A stretch of 40,185 nucleotides of DNA, from contig CAYQTE010000041.1 of assembly GCA_964420285.1 (NCBI GenBank), positions 1 through 40,185 of the forward strand, in the 5' to 3' direction. The translations under genes were made by a program, and so were the position numbers. The stretch comes from CAYQTE01 sp964420285. Lineage in GTDB: Bacteria > Planctomycetota > Phycisphaerae > Tepidisphaerales > Tepidisphaeraceae. The notes under the pieces were generated by a model. The model worked only from the letters and a program-made list of their open reading frames with translations, was not told the origin of the DNA and did not search any database. This document shows, one piece after another, positions 29,887-39,503 of the stretch; position 1 is the first letter of the stretch, and each line of letters begins with the position of its first letter.

Positions 29887-31365
29887 GTGTTGCTGCAAGA
29901 CCTCTTTAACGCGTTGGATCCAGCCGCCATCCCGTCCGTTTCGGGCCAGGCGGCCGTATCGGGTGTGTGCGATGATTCACGGCTGGTGCGGCCGGGGGAT
30001 TTGTTCGTCGCCCGGGCCGGGACGCAGACCGACGGATCGAAGTTTCTGCGCGATGCGGCCCAGCGCGGCGCGGTGGCGGCGATCGTCGCGGCGCCGGTCG
30101 GCGATGTCGCGATTCCGCAGCTTGTCGTCGGCGACACCGCCAGGGCGGCGTCGTTCCTGGCACACGTCTTTCACAACCGGCCCAGCCGGATGGTCAAGGT
30201 CGTGGGCGTCACCGGAACCAACGGCAAGACGACGACGACGTATCTGGTTCGCCAACTGCTCAAGTCGGTTTCATCGCGCTGCGGACTGATCGGAACCTGC
30301 GAGATCGATGACGGAAGGACGATCTCCACAGCCACGATGACAACGCCCGGCGCGGTTGAGATTGCCGCCCTGCTGGCGTCGATGCGAAGCAACCGCTGCC
30401 GGGCCTGCGCGATCGAGGTCTCCAGTCATGCATTGCACCAGGCTCGCGTGGCCGGCGTTGAGTTCGCCGCGGCGGCCTTCACGAATCTCACGCGCGATCA
30501 CCTCGATTATCACGGGACCATGGAAAATTACGCCGACGCCAAGGCTTCGCTGTTTACGTCGCTGGATAGCAACGCGGTCGCGGTGGTTAACGGCGAAGAC
30601 CCCTGGTCCGAACGCATGGTGCGAGATTGCCGCGCCAGGCTCATTCGGTTCGGTTTCGGCAGCGACATGGATTACTCGGCCCGCGATGTGATGATCAACA
30701 GCCGCGGCAGCAATTTCGTCCTGGTCACGCCGGATGGACGAACCGAGGTCTCGATGAGCCTTGTCGGCCGCTACAACATCGAGAACGCCCTGGCGGCGGC
30801 GGCGCTGGTGGGCGAGGCGTTCGCGCTGAACGTACACCAGATCGCGGCGGGATTGGCCCGGGCGAGCGGCGCGCCGGGGCGGCTGCAATCGGTTGACGCC
30901 GGCCAGCCGTTTACCGTATTGGTCGATTACGCCCATTCGGATGATGCCCTGGAGAATGTCCTGGCGACGCTGCGTCCGATGACGCGAGGGGCCTTGCGCG
31001 TTGTCTTCGGCTGCGGCGGCGACCGCGATCGCGGCAAGCGGCCGCTCATGGCGGAGACCGCCTGCCGCCTGGCCGATGCCATCTATGTCACCAACGACAA
31101 CCCGCGCACGGAAGACCCCGAGGCGATCATCCGGGAGATTCTGTGCGGAGTTCCGGCCGGGGCGGCCAAGCGCGTCCGCGTTGAGCCGGATCGTCGCTCG
31201 GCGATACGACTGGCACTGTCGGACGCAGCCCCGGGCGACATTGTTCTTCTGGCAGGAAAGGGCCACGAGAATTACCAGATTGTCGGGCAAACCAAACATC
31301 ATTTCGACGATCGCGAAGAGGCCCAGGGATTTCTGCAATCGCGCGGACACCGGGTGAGTGCATGA
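29887..31365 (+). CDS. murE: UDP-MurNAc-tripeptide synthetase MurE (meso-DAP type)
   Basis: Cytosolic ligase adding the third amino acid to UDP-MurNAc-L-Ala-D-Glu. The start is GTG 29887, with AAAAGGAG six bases before it; 492 residues. An upstream TTG at 29770 keeps the frame open, but its extension is not family-like. ATP motif GTNGKTT (110-116), conserved HxxxLDYH stretch TRDHLDYHGTMENYADAK, and the DNPRTEDP signature that marks meso-diaminopimelate as substrate (known). The last codons overlap murF by 4 bases. Confidence 0.96.
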   Translation: MLLQDLFNALDPAAIPSVSGQAAVSGVCDDSRLVRPGDLFVARAGTQTDGSKFLRDAAQRGAVAAIVAAPVGDVAIPQLVVGDTARAASFLAHVFHNRPSRMVKVVGVTGTNGKTTTTYLVRQLLKSVSSRCGLIGTCEIDDGRTISTATMTTPGAVEIAALLASMRSNRCRACAIEVSSHALHQARVAGVEFAAAAFTNLTRDHLDYHGTMENYADAKASLFTSLDSNAVAVVNGEDPWSERMVRDCRARLIRFGFGSDMDYSARDVMINSRGSNFVLVTPDGRTEVSMSLVGRYNIENALAAAALVGEAFALNVHQIAAGLARASGAPGRLQSVDAGQPFTVLVDYAHSDDALENVLATLRPMTRGALRVVFGCGGDRDRGKRPLMAETACRLADAIYVTNDNPRTEDPEAIIREILCGVPAGAAKRVRVEPDRRSAIRLALSDAAPGDIVLLAGKGHENYQIVGQTKHHFDDREEAQGFLQSRGHRVSA

Positions 31366-32798
31366 AACCCGTCGATCTGAATCACATTCGCCAGACGCTG
31401 CAGGCCGATGGCCTGGGTCGCGCTTCCGGCAAGGCGGCGGCGAATGCACCGGCCGTCATGGTCCACTCGATCAGCACGGATTCCCGCCACTTGAGGCCCG
31501 GCTCGTTGTTCATCGCTCTGCGCGGCGAGCGGTTTGACGGGCATGAGTTTCTTCCGCACGCGGCGGCGGCGGGCGCGGTCGCGGCGGTGGTCGATTGCCT
31601 GCCGGCGATCCCCGTGCCGCTGTTACCGATCATCCGCGTGAGCGACACCCGTCGGGCGATGGGCTCGATCGCTCGCATGTTGCGCCGGCGGCTCCGCGGA
31701 AAGGTCATCGCCGTGGCCGGCAGCAACGGCAAAACCAGCACCAAACACCTGATTCACGCGGCACTGAGTTCGCGATTCTCCGGAACCATGTCGCCCAAGA
31801 GTTACAACAACGACATCGGCGTTCCGCTGGCGATCTTTCCGGCCGACGAAGATCAGGATTATCTGGTACTGGAAATGGGCACGAACCATCCCGGCGAGAT
31901 CGAAAACCTCTCGCGCATGGCCGAACCGGACATCGCCGTCATCACGAATTGCTCCGCCGAGCACCTGGAAGGACTCGGCGATCTGGATGGCGTGCGCCGC
32001 GAGAACGCCAGCATCTTGTCGGGACTAAAGCCGGACGGCACGCTGATCTACTTCGGTGATGATCCCCATCTTGCCGACGCGGTAAGCGGATTCGCCGGAA
32101 CCAAAATGACATTCGGATTCGAGCCGGGGAGCGATCTGACCGCGTCGCGATTGTCCATGCACCTGGATGGCACGCGATTCGCCCTCAACGGCGGCGACGA
32201 CCTTTTCACCGTGCCGATGCTCGGCCGCCACGCGGCCCTCAACGCTCTGGCTGCGGCGGCCGTGGCAATGCGCATGGGCCTGAGTGCCCAGGAGGCGCTG
32301 CTGAGCCTGACCGGAGCGGCCGGGCCGGAAATGCGATTGCAGATTGAACAGGTCGGGCCGGTGACGATTTTGAATGATGCCTACAACGCCAATCCGGCGT
32401 CGGCGCTGGCGGCGATACAGACATTGTGCGATGTGCCGACGCCTGGGCGGCGCATCGCGGTGATCGGCGAAATGCGCGAACTGGGCCCGACCGGCGATGC
32501 ACTGCACGCGGAACTGGGCCGCCACATCGGCGCGGCCGCCGGGGTGATCGATGCACTCTACTGCGTCGGCCCCAGCGCACGGATCGTGCGCCAGGCGGCC
32601 GTCGATGCGGGGTTCCCACAGCGGCACACGTTCATTTGCGCCGACGCGGCCGACGCGGCCGGAGTCATTCCGGCCCGGATTCAGGACGATGATCTGGTGC
32701 TCCTCAAGGCATCGCGTCTGGTGCGTCTGGAGACCGTGGCCCAGGCCATCGCCGCGCAGCGGGCGCCACTGAACACCGCCAAGCCGCTGGCCGGTTGA
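31362..32798 (+). CDS. murF: UDP-MurNAc-tripeptide:D-Ala-D-Ala ligase MurF
   Basis: Adds D-Ala-D-Ala to complete the peptidoglycan pentapeptide precursor. 478 residues. ATP-binding GSNGKTST (120-127), EMGTNHPGEI, the central NCSAEHLEGL and DAYNANPAS are all standard MurF motifs. LLKASRLVRLE replaces the more usual KGSR near the C-terminus. ATGA overlap with murE shows coupled translation. It ends 12 bases before mraY. Confidence 0.96.
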   Translation: MKPVDLNHIRQTLQADGLGRASGKAAANAPAVMVHSISTDSRHLRPGSLFIALRGERFDGHEFLPHAAAAGAVAAVVDCLPAIPVPLLPIIRVSDTRRAMGSIARMLRRRLRGKVIAVAGSNGKTSTKHLIHAALSSRFSGTMSPKSYNNDIGVPLAIFPADEDQDYLVLEMGTNHPGEIENLSRMAEPDIAVITNCSAEHLEGLGDLDGVRRENASILSGLKPDGTLIYFGDDPHLADAVSGFAGTKMTFGFEPGSDLTASRLSMHLDGTRFALNGGDDLFTVPMLGRHAALNALAAAAVAMRMGLSAQEALLSLTGAAGPEMRLQIEQVGPVTILNDAYNANPASALAAIQTLCDVPTPGRRIAVIGEMRELGPTGDALHAELGRHIGAAAGVIDALYCVGPSARIVRQAAVDAGFPQRHTFICADAADAAGVIPARIQDDDLVLLKASRLVRLETVAQAIAAQRAPLNTAKPLAG

Positions 32799-32810
32799 TG
32801 CGGCAACGAT

Positions 32811-34007
32811 ATGCTCTATCTCTTTGTCAGGAATCATCGGCTTTGGCTTGAGGGGCACCGGTTGGGATTTCTTCGCCTCTTCGAGGATGTCACGTTTCAG
32901 ACCACGATGGCCACTCTGCTGGCTTGGGTCATCGTGCTGGCTATGGGGTCGCGCACCATCGCGTGGCTGCGCAAGCAGAAGATCGGTGACAATCCGACTC
33001 TCGATCCTCCGGCCGCCCCTCAGGCCGATCTGCTCAAGAAGGGGAAACACAACGTGCCGACGATGGGCGGGATTCTCATCATCGGCGCCATCGCCATCAC
33101 CGTCCTGCTGCTGGCCGATCTGTCGAACTTCTACGTCCGCATGGCCCTGGTGTGCCTGCTGTGGCTTGGCGCGGTCGGCGCGGCGGATGACTGGCTGAAG
33201 CTCACCGTCCGCCGTCGCGAACTGGCCGCCGGAACCGGCCAGCCGCTCAGCCGCCAGGGACTGACCTCTCTGGAAAAACTGCTTTTTCAGATCGGCCTGG
33301 CCATCGTGCTGGGCGTGTTCACCTATGGCTACGGCCAGAACAACCAGGCCAGCCACACACTCTTCTTTCCGTTCGTCAAGCAGTGGCACATCATCCTGCC
33401 CACGTGGGCGTTCATTTGCATCGGAACGATCGTCCTCACTGGCACGAGCAACGCCGTTAACCTGACCGACGGCATGGACGGCCTGGCTGGCGGATGCGTG
33501 GCCATCGCCAGCTTCACCTTTGTCGTTCTTGCCCTGATCGCCGGCTCGGCGGAATTTCGACTGGGGACGCGATCGCTCACCGATTACCTCTACCTGCCCC
33601 ACATCGTCGCCAGCGACCAGATGGCCGTCCTGGCCGGCGCCATGGGCGGTGCGTGCGTCGGATTCCTCTGGTTCAATTGCTATCCCGCCCGCGTGTTCAT
33701 GGGCGACACCGGATCACTGGCCCTGGGCGGCCTGATCGGCTACATCGCCATCGTCATCCGCCAGGAACTGCTTCTGCTGATCGTCGGCGGTATATTCGTC
33801 GCCGAAGCCTTGTCGGTCATGATCCAGGTGAGTTATTTCAAGCTCACCCGCCGCCGCTACGGCCAGGGCCGCCGCATTTTCCTGAAATCGCCCCTGCACC
33901 ATCATTTCGAGATGCGCGGCTGGACCGAAACCCAGGTGGTCGTCCGATTCTGGCTCATCGGCGCCATGCTGGCTATGATGGCATTGGCCACGGTGAAGAT
34001 TCGCTAG
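32811..34007 (+). CDS. mraY: Phospho-N-acetylmuramoyl-pentapeptide transferase MraY
   Basis: Integral membrane enzyme making lipid I from UDP-MurNAc-pentapeptide and undecaprenyl phosphate. 398 residues, about ten hydrophobic helices. Motifs: KKGKHNVPTMGG (76-87), catalytic DD at 126-127 in ADDWLK, NAVNLTDGMDGLAGG, FMGDTGSLALGG, and the KSPLHHHFE loop. It is slightly longer than the E. coli enzyme, with an extra loop at RRELAAGTGQPLSRQG. The following genes are not the usual murD, ftsW or murG. Confidence 0.97.
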   Translation: MLYLFVRNHRLWLEGHRLGFLRLFEDVTFQTTMATLLAWVIVLAMGSRTIAWLRKQKIGDNPTLDPPAAPQADLLKKGKHNVPTMGGILIIGAIAITVLLLADLSNFYVRMALVCLLWLGAVGAADDWLKLTVRRRELAAGTGQPLSRQGLTSLEKLLFQIGLAIVLGVFTYGYGQNNQASHTLFFPFVKQWHIILPTWAFICIGTIVLTGTSNAVNLTDGMDGLAGGCVAIASFTFVVLALIAGSAEFRLGTRSLTDYLYLPHIVASDQMAVLAGAMGGACVGFLWFNCYPARVFMGDTGSLALGGLIGYIAIVIRQELLLLIVGGIFVAEALSVMIQVSYFKLTRRRYGQGRRIFLKSPLHHHFEMRGWTETQVVVRFWLIGAMLAMMALATVKIR

Positions 34008-34018
34008 GACAAGAGCCT

Positions 34019-34516
34019 ATGCCCGCAAGCAATCCGCTGGATATTCTGCTGGCCCACAACCAATGGGCGACGCGACAGGTTCTTCTGGCCTGCGAAAAGC
34101 TCACCAGCGAACAGTTTCACCAGCAATTCCCCATCGGAACCGGCTCCCTGCACGACGCCGTCACCCATATCCTCAGTGCGATGCGGGCATGGAACGACAT
34201 GCTCGCCGGCCATGCCGCACGGCCCCGATTGGAAGGCACACGCCGCACCGTCGGCGAATTGCTTGCGTGGCTCGATGAATTGTCCATGGAACTTTCCCGA
34301 TCAGCGACGGCATTCCCGCTGGAACACCTGGTCACCGCCACACGTGGCGGCAAGGAATACACCTTCACACGCGGCGGCATCCTCACGCACGTTACCACGC
34401 ATGGCATGCACCACCGCGCCCAGTGCCTCAACATGCTCCGCCAACTCGGCGTCGATCCCCTGCCGCCCAGCTCCGTCCTGGAGTGGATGCGCACCGTCGA
34501 TTCCCAGCAAGGTTAA
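34019..34516 (+). CDS. DinB-family four-helix protein
   Basis: 165 residues from ATG 34019, 11 bases after mraY. Four-helix bundle of the DinB/YfiT superfamily, usually a metal-dependent transferase of thiols such as bacillithiol or mycothiol. Likely metal ligands are H50 (HDAVTHIL), H128 and H132 in TTHGMHHRAQ. N-terminal NPLDILLAHNQWATRQVLLAC is typical. Substrate unknown. Position within the cell-wall/glycerol run may only reflect co-expression. Confidence 0.85.
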   Translation: MPASNPLDILLAHNQWATRQVLLACEKLTSEQFHQQFPIGTGSLHDAVTHILSAMRAWNDMLAGHAARPRLEGTRRTVGELLAWLDELSMELSRSATAFPLEHLVTATRGGKEYTFTRGGILTHVTTHGMHHRAQCLNMLRQLGVDPLPPSSVLEWMRTVDSQQG

Positions 34517-34524
34517 GCTCTCAC

Positions 34525-36042
<1,518 letters not shown>

Positions 36043-36189
36043 ATCTCAAATCTCAAATCCTTAATCCATAATCAGTTACGAAATGACGCCAACTCCGGCC
36101 TCCCCCGCCGCCGATCATCCCCGTCAAGAAATATCGAAATTTTCCCCTCCGGCATCGAACAAACACCCCATTGCGAACATACTGGGTCT

Positions 36190-36225
36190 TGTCATTTCAA
36201 CCGCCTATGCTTCGTGTCATTTCAA
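36190..36225. promoter_or_regulatory. Direct repeat TGTCATTTCAA before the antitoxin-like gene
   Basis: TGTCATTTCAA occurs at 36190-36200 and again at 36215-36225, 25 bases apart. It lies 43-78 bases before the ATG of the Phd/YefM-like gene, a suitable place for an autoregulatory site. The rest of the spacer from 36043 shows nothing recognisable. Confidence 0.4.
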
Positions 36226-36267
36226 ACGTCGTTTTCCAGTTGTTCGAGCGACAGAGAGGCTGCCATC

Positions 36268-36537
36268 ATGGCCGACCAACTTTTTAGGACTATGCACGTC
36301 TCGGAGGCTCAGCGGTTCCTGCCGCACCTGCATCAGAGCGTTGCCCAGGGCAACGGCCGCATTCACATCGTCGACACCGACGGCACGCTCAACTGCGTGC
36401 TCCTGAGCAAGGCCGAACTTGACAGCCTTGAGCGTGCCCTGGAGATCATGTCCGAAGGCGAACATTTCAAGGCCGCCTGCCAGACCCTCTCCCGTCTGGC
36501 CGCCACCGACATCATCTCCGACGTAGCCCAAGCCTGA
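36268..36537 (+). CDS. Phd/YefM-like antitoxin, orphan
   Basis: 89 residues, ATG 36268 with AGAGAGG about 7 bases before it. The pattern MHVSEAQRFLPHLHQSVAQG, then IHIVDTDGTLNCVLLSKAELDSLERALEIMSEGE, matches the Phd/YefM fold, in which the N-terminal part binds the promoter and the C-terminal helix blocks a toxin. No RelE, Doc or PIN toxin gene follows; the next 430 bases have a palindromic repeat only. It may be solitary, act on a distant toxin, or have another regulatory role. Confidence 0.6.
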   Translation: MADQLFRTMHVSEAQRFLPHLHQSVAQGNGRIHIVDTDGTLNCVLLSKAELDSLERALEIMSEGEHFKAACQTLSRLAATDIISDVAQA

Positions 36538-36689
36538 CAGCCGGCGCGCCGGAATCCAGAATATCTCTCGCCCGTCCAGCTTGCTCCGCGTCGTTGCGTG
36601 GCTTCGCCGCGTCGCGCACGTATCTTCCCGTCGCCCCGCACCTCTCTTCCGCGTAGCCCGGTGCCTTCTTTCCGCTCTCTCGCTGCACC

Positions 36690-36742
36690 TCTTTTCCCCC
36701 TCTCCCTGTACTCTGGGAGAGGGCTGGGGTGAGGGTCTTTTG
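36690..36742 (-). repeat. GTAC-centred palindromic repeat, copy E
   Basis: CTTTTCCCCCTCTCCCTGTAC then TCTGGGAGAGGGCTGGGGTGAGGG. Same orientation as copy C. No inverted partner is seen nearby. Confidence 0.7.
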
Positions 36743-36939
36743 CGTGTGCGCCCGTTAGCCCCCACGCCCATCCCCGGTTATAAATCCCTCCATGCCCGAT
36801 TTTCGAGAGGAAAGTTCGCCCAATTCGTGGCCTGGGGCGCCGCCCGCGGGAAATCGCATTCGGTCGCCGCACGTCTGAGTGAATCACTTCCGCCGACGCG
36901 CGAAAAAGCGGCCCAGGAAACGAACGACTTACCTGTTGA

Positions 36940-36960
36940 TATATCCCTGACAGGGATATA
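36940..36960. promoter_or_regulatory. Perfect 8+5+8 dyad before a zinc-ribbon gene
   Basis: TATATCCC, spacer TGACA, GGGATATA. The dyad ends 11 bases before the ATG at 36972 in otherwise GC-rich DNA, where it would overlap a promoter or the ribosome site. This is the form of a repressor operator. It may control the whole small-gene run that follows. Confidence 0.55.
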
Positions 36961-36971
36961 CAATAGATAAT

Positions 36972-37127
36972 ATGGCGAAAATCAAGATGGATGCGTTCCA
37001 ATGCGAACGATGCGGCCACAAATGGGTACCGATAAAACGGCGCAACCCCGTGCGGGTCTGCCCGAAGTGCAAAAGCCCGTATTGGGATCTGGCGCGACGG
37101 AAACCTCAGAAGAAGGTGGAACCATGA
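36972..37127 (+). CDS. Small zinc-ribbon protein
   Basis: 51 residues, reading MAKIKMDAFQCERCGHKWVP and ending in KVEP. Cys pairs CERC (11-14) and CPKC (30-33) form a rubredoxin-like/zinc-beta ribbon around GHKWVPIKRRNPVRV. Small FmdB- or transcription-factor-like ribbons of this shape often bind nucleic acid, but no function can be assigned. It lies behind a perfect dyad. Its stop overlaps the ATG of the next open frame (ATGA). Confidence 0.7.
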   Translation: MAKIKMDAFQCERCGHKWVPIKRRNPVRVCPKCKSPYWDLARRKPQKKVEP

Positions 37128-37268
37128 CCGAGCGACAGGCGGAATCCGTGGCGAAAGCGCGGCGAGGCGTGGAACAGCGGCGGCGGTATCTGGCTGGTCA
37201 TCTTCCAGCGGCAGGACGGGTCGATTGCCGTGCTGAGAGCGCCTGCAGTGACGGGGCGAGTTTTGTAG
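37124..37268 (+). pseudogene. Possible short frameshifted gene
   Basis: ATG 37124 overlaps the stop of the zinc-ribbon gene and opens MTERQAESVAKARRGVEQ. In the next frame, from about 37190, the sequence reads IWLVIFQRQDGSIAVLRAP and stops near 37268. The two halves would join into a roughly 48-residue protein with one frameshift in the CGGCGGCGG tract near 37180. Without the shift the first frame continues to 37417 as Arg/Ala/Ser-rich sequence that looks non-coding. No homologue is recognised. Confidence 0.3.
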
Positions 37269-37433
37269 TTTTCCGCCGTGGCGTGCCGAGCGGTGTCCCC
37301 GCCAGCGGAGCAGTTCGCCAAAAGAATCAGAATTCCGCTGAGGGCCTTGCGGCAAATTTGGCGGGAAGTAAATTCGGCAGGGTACATAGCGGCCAAGTCC
37401 CATTGCGGCGACGCTGACTGGTTGTATCGGTTT

Positions 37434-38228
37434 ATGGCTCTGCGCAGCTCGGAATCATCGGACCGCCCCACAAACGACGGCCAACCGTGGACTCGTGAGC
37501 AGCTGATCCTCGCGTTCGAGCTGTACTGCCGCATCCCGTTCCAACGGACAAAGGCGAACGATCCACGCGTCAAGGATCTCGCGTCGCTGCTACACCGAAC
37601 ACCGGCATCAGTCGCGCGCAAGCTCGGTAACCTCGGGGCCTTTGATCCGCAGCTTGCGGCCCAAAACATCTCGGGGCTGACTCATGGGAGCAAGCTCGAC
37701 GAGGCTGTTTGGGGTGAGTTCCACGCTGACTGGAACGGCCTGATCGTTTGCGCTAGCGAACTTCGCCGAGAACGCGGGCCGCAAACCGGAGAAGATGTCG
37801 CGCTGATTGCCCCGGCCGGACCATCGGAGAAGACCGCGAGCGCCAAGCAGCGATTGCACCAAGCGTTCTTCCGCGACGCCGTTATCAGCAGCTACAACAA
37901 CCGATGCTGCGTAACGGGCCTTCCGCTCGTAGAGTGCTTGGTGGCCAGCCACATCATTCCGTGGAGCGTGGACGAACGTCGCCGCGCCGACCCCACAAAC
38001 GGCGTCTGTATGTCGGCCACGTTCGATCGGTTGTTCGATTCCGGGCTTGTCACGATCGAAGACGATCTAACGCTATGCGTGAGCGCAGTTGTACGTAAAC
38101 TGAAGGATCAGGCAACCGCCGACCTCGTATCCGCTCGCCACGGGCAACGGATCATCCCCCCGGCCCGTTTCTGTCCAGACCCAGCGTGCCTGCGCTGGCA
38201 TCGGGAGAATGTGTTTGTTTCAGCCTGA
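37434..38228 (+). CDS. HNH endonuclease (HNH_2 type)
   Basis: 264 residues from ATG 37434. The frame is open from a GTG at 37278, but family members begin near WTREQLILAFELYCRIPF, so the later start is chosen. N-terminal helical domain (LASLLHRTPASVARKLGNL, ISGLTHGSKLDEAVWGEF), then the nuclease module: FRDAVISSYNNRCCVTGLP, LVASHIIPWS with the catalytic His, and DPTNGVCMSATFDRLFDSGL. Such proteins are restriction-type nucleases in defence islands and are often found without a methylase (known). The sequence is less GC-rich than neighbouring housekeeping genes, in keeping with transfer. Confidence 0.85.
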   Translation: MALRSSESSDRPTNDGQPWTREQLILAFELYCRIPFQRTKANDPRVKDLASLLHRTPASVARKLGNLGAFDPQLAAQNISGLTHGSKLDEAVWGEFHADWNGLIVCASELRRERGPQTGEDVALIAPAGPSEKTASAKQRLHQAFFRDAVISSYNNRCCVTGLPLVECLVASHIIPWSVDERRRADPTNGVCMSATFDRLFDSGLVTIEDDLTLCVSAVVRKLKDQATADLVSARHGQRIIPPARFCPDPACLRWHRENVFVSA

Positions 38229-38256
38229 CCAGCACAACTTCGATGGAGGCGACACC

Positions 38257-38493
38257 ATGCCAGAACTCGTAACCAGAACGCTTGCGCAAGAGTACGATAC
38301 GATCATCGCCGATGTTGGCGAGGAGGCGGTCGATGAGCAGATCGTTGCCGCCCTCGTTCGTGATGCCGCTTGGACGGAACCGGGCGCGCGCGAGCTGCTC
38401 CAACTCGCGCGGAACTACGGAACCAGCATACTCCGCAACGCGCTTGCGCTTGCGGCAGCGATGCGCGTCGAAGATGGATCGAGCGGCCTTTAG
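38257..38493 (+). CDS. Small hypothetical protein
   Basis: 78 residues, ATG 38257 with GGAGG seven bases before it. Acidic and helical (EYDTIIADVGEEAVDEQIVAALV, ELLQLARNYGTSILRNALALA). No cysteine, no membrane helix and no recognised domain. It sits between the two HNH genes and begins 28 bases after the first. It could be an accessory or immunity-type protein, but nothing in the sequence shows that. Confidence 0.6.
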   Translation: MPELVTRTLAQEYDTIIADVGEEAVDEQIVAALVRDAAWTEPGARELLQLARNYGTSILRNALALAAAMRVEDGSSGL

Positions 38494-38538
38494 GTTCTGA
38501 GCGCGCTGCGCGGCGGAAATGGGCTACGGGTTCTTCCC

Positions 38539-38954
38539 ATGACCGATGCGACGCTTTCAACGCCAACGGGCACCTGCTCGAGACGCTGGAGCTCCGCCCC
38601 GTCATTGCTCGCGGCATCTCCGGGAAACTGCGCCGGCAGATTCTCGAGCGCAACGGCTTCACCTGCCAAGTCTGCGGCGCCGGCCCGGGGGAGGACTCGG
38701 GCTGCGAGCCGGGAAAGAAATGCCGCCTGCAAATCGATCACGTCGTCCCGATCAGCCACGGCGGGACGGATGACGCGGGCAACCTGCGCGCCGTCTGCGT
38801 CTACTACAACAAAGACAAGTCAAACCTCAAGGTTCCCACGTCCCGCGATGCGATCAGCGCGATGACGCTCATACGCCGCCAGCCCCGCGAGGCACAGTTG
38901 GAGGTCTACAAGTTCCTCGCCAGAAAATTCGGCCCCAAGCCAACCGACAGATGA
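38539..38954 (+). CDS. HNH endonuclease, 5' end apparently frameshifted
   Basis: The family-like protein runs from about DAFNANGHLLETLELRPVIA (from 38551) to KFLARKFGPKPTDR. It includes RRQILERNGFTCQVCGAGPG, the HNH core LQIDHVVPISHGGTDDAGNL and VYYNKDKSNL. Cys pairs CQVC and a later Cys suit a zinc-stabilised HNH fold. No ATG, GTG or TTG is available in this frame at the right place. ATG 38539 opens MTDA in another frame, and one lost base near 38550 would join it to DAFNANG. The only legal in-frame start is TTG 38370, inside the previous gene. It is either a recent frameshift, a sequencing error or an unusual start. Vsr follows 10 bases later. Confidence 0.7.
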
Positions 38955-38964
38955 TGGCCGAGCG

Positions 38965-39381
38965 ATGCCCGACACGCTGACGCCCGCGCAACGTCGCAAG
39001 TGCATGGCCGCGATTCGCGGCAAGGACACCCGTCCGGAGTTGACCGTCCGCAGTATCGCCCACCGCCTCGGATTCAGGTTTAGGCTTCACGTCGCCAGCC
39101 TGCCGGGGAAACCCGATTTGGTGTTCCCCGGCCGCCGCAAAATCGTCCTCGTGAATGGCTGCTTTTTCCATCGTCACACCTGCGCCCGGGGGCGCAGCAC
39201 GCCAAGATCCAACGCGGCGTTCTGGCGAAGGAAGCGCGACGGCAACAAGGAGCGAGACCGTCGCATCCGGCGGGCACTGCGGCGACTTGGATGGAAAGTC
39301 CTGACGATCTGGGAGTGCCATACCCGCGACGCGCGGCGGATCGAGGATGCCCTCACGGGGTTCCTGAGCGCTGGCGGCTGA
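38965..39381 (+). CDS. vsr: Vsr-type mismatch endonuclease
   Basis: 138 residues. Very-short-patch repair nuclease that nicks beside T:G mismatches created by deamination of 5-methylcytosine. MAAIRGKDTRPELTVRSIAH is the N-terminal signature. Catalytic D51 lies in KPDLVFPG. H69, H71 and C73 in GCFFHRHTC match the metal and zinc sites, although the classical VDGCFWH reads VNGCFFH. The tail RALRRLGWKVLTIWECH is standard. Its usual partner, a cytosine-5 methyltransferase, is not in the window. The HNH gene upstream is 10 bases away. Confidence 0.93.
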   Translation: MPDTLTPAQRRKCMAAIRGKDTRPELTVRSIAHRLGFRFRLHVASLPGKPDLVFPGRRKIVLVNGCFFHRHTCARGRSTPRSNAAFWRRKRDGNKERDRRIRRALRRLGWKVLTIWECHTRDARRIEDALTGFLSAGG

Positions 39382-39503
39382 AATCGCAGCTTGAGGTCGT
39401 CAACCATCCCGCAAATTTTTCCCTTGCATTCGGCCATCGGTTCGGGTATTGTTCGGTATTTGTGTCGTTTTGTGTCAAAACTCTTTAACCGAAGGAGGCA
39501 CCC

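Larger units (their letters stand above)
36538..36971. other. Spacer with palindromic repeat E and operator-like dyad
   Basis: No gene is supported. It contains repeat E (36690-36742) and ends in the dyad at 36940-36960. The sequence between 36770 and 36930 is ordinary GC-rich DNA without a recognisable element. Confidence 0.5.

Noticed and set aside
37278..37433. GTG-started 52-residue extension of the first HNH protein
   Set aside because: No ribosome site, and family members begin near WTREQLILA; kept only as an alternative.
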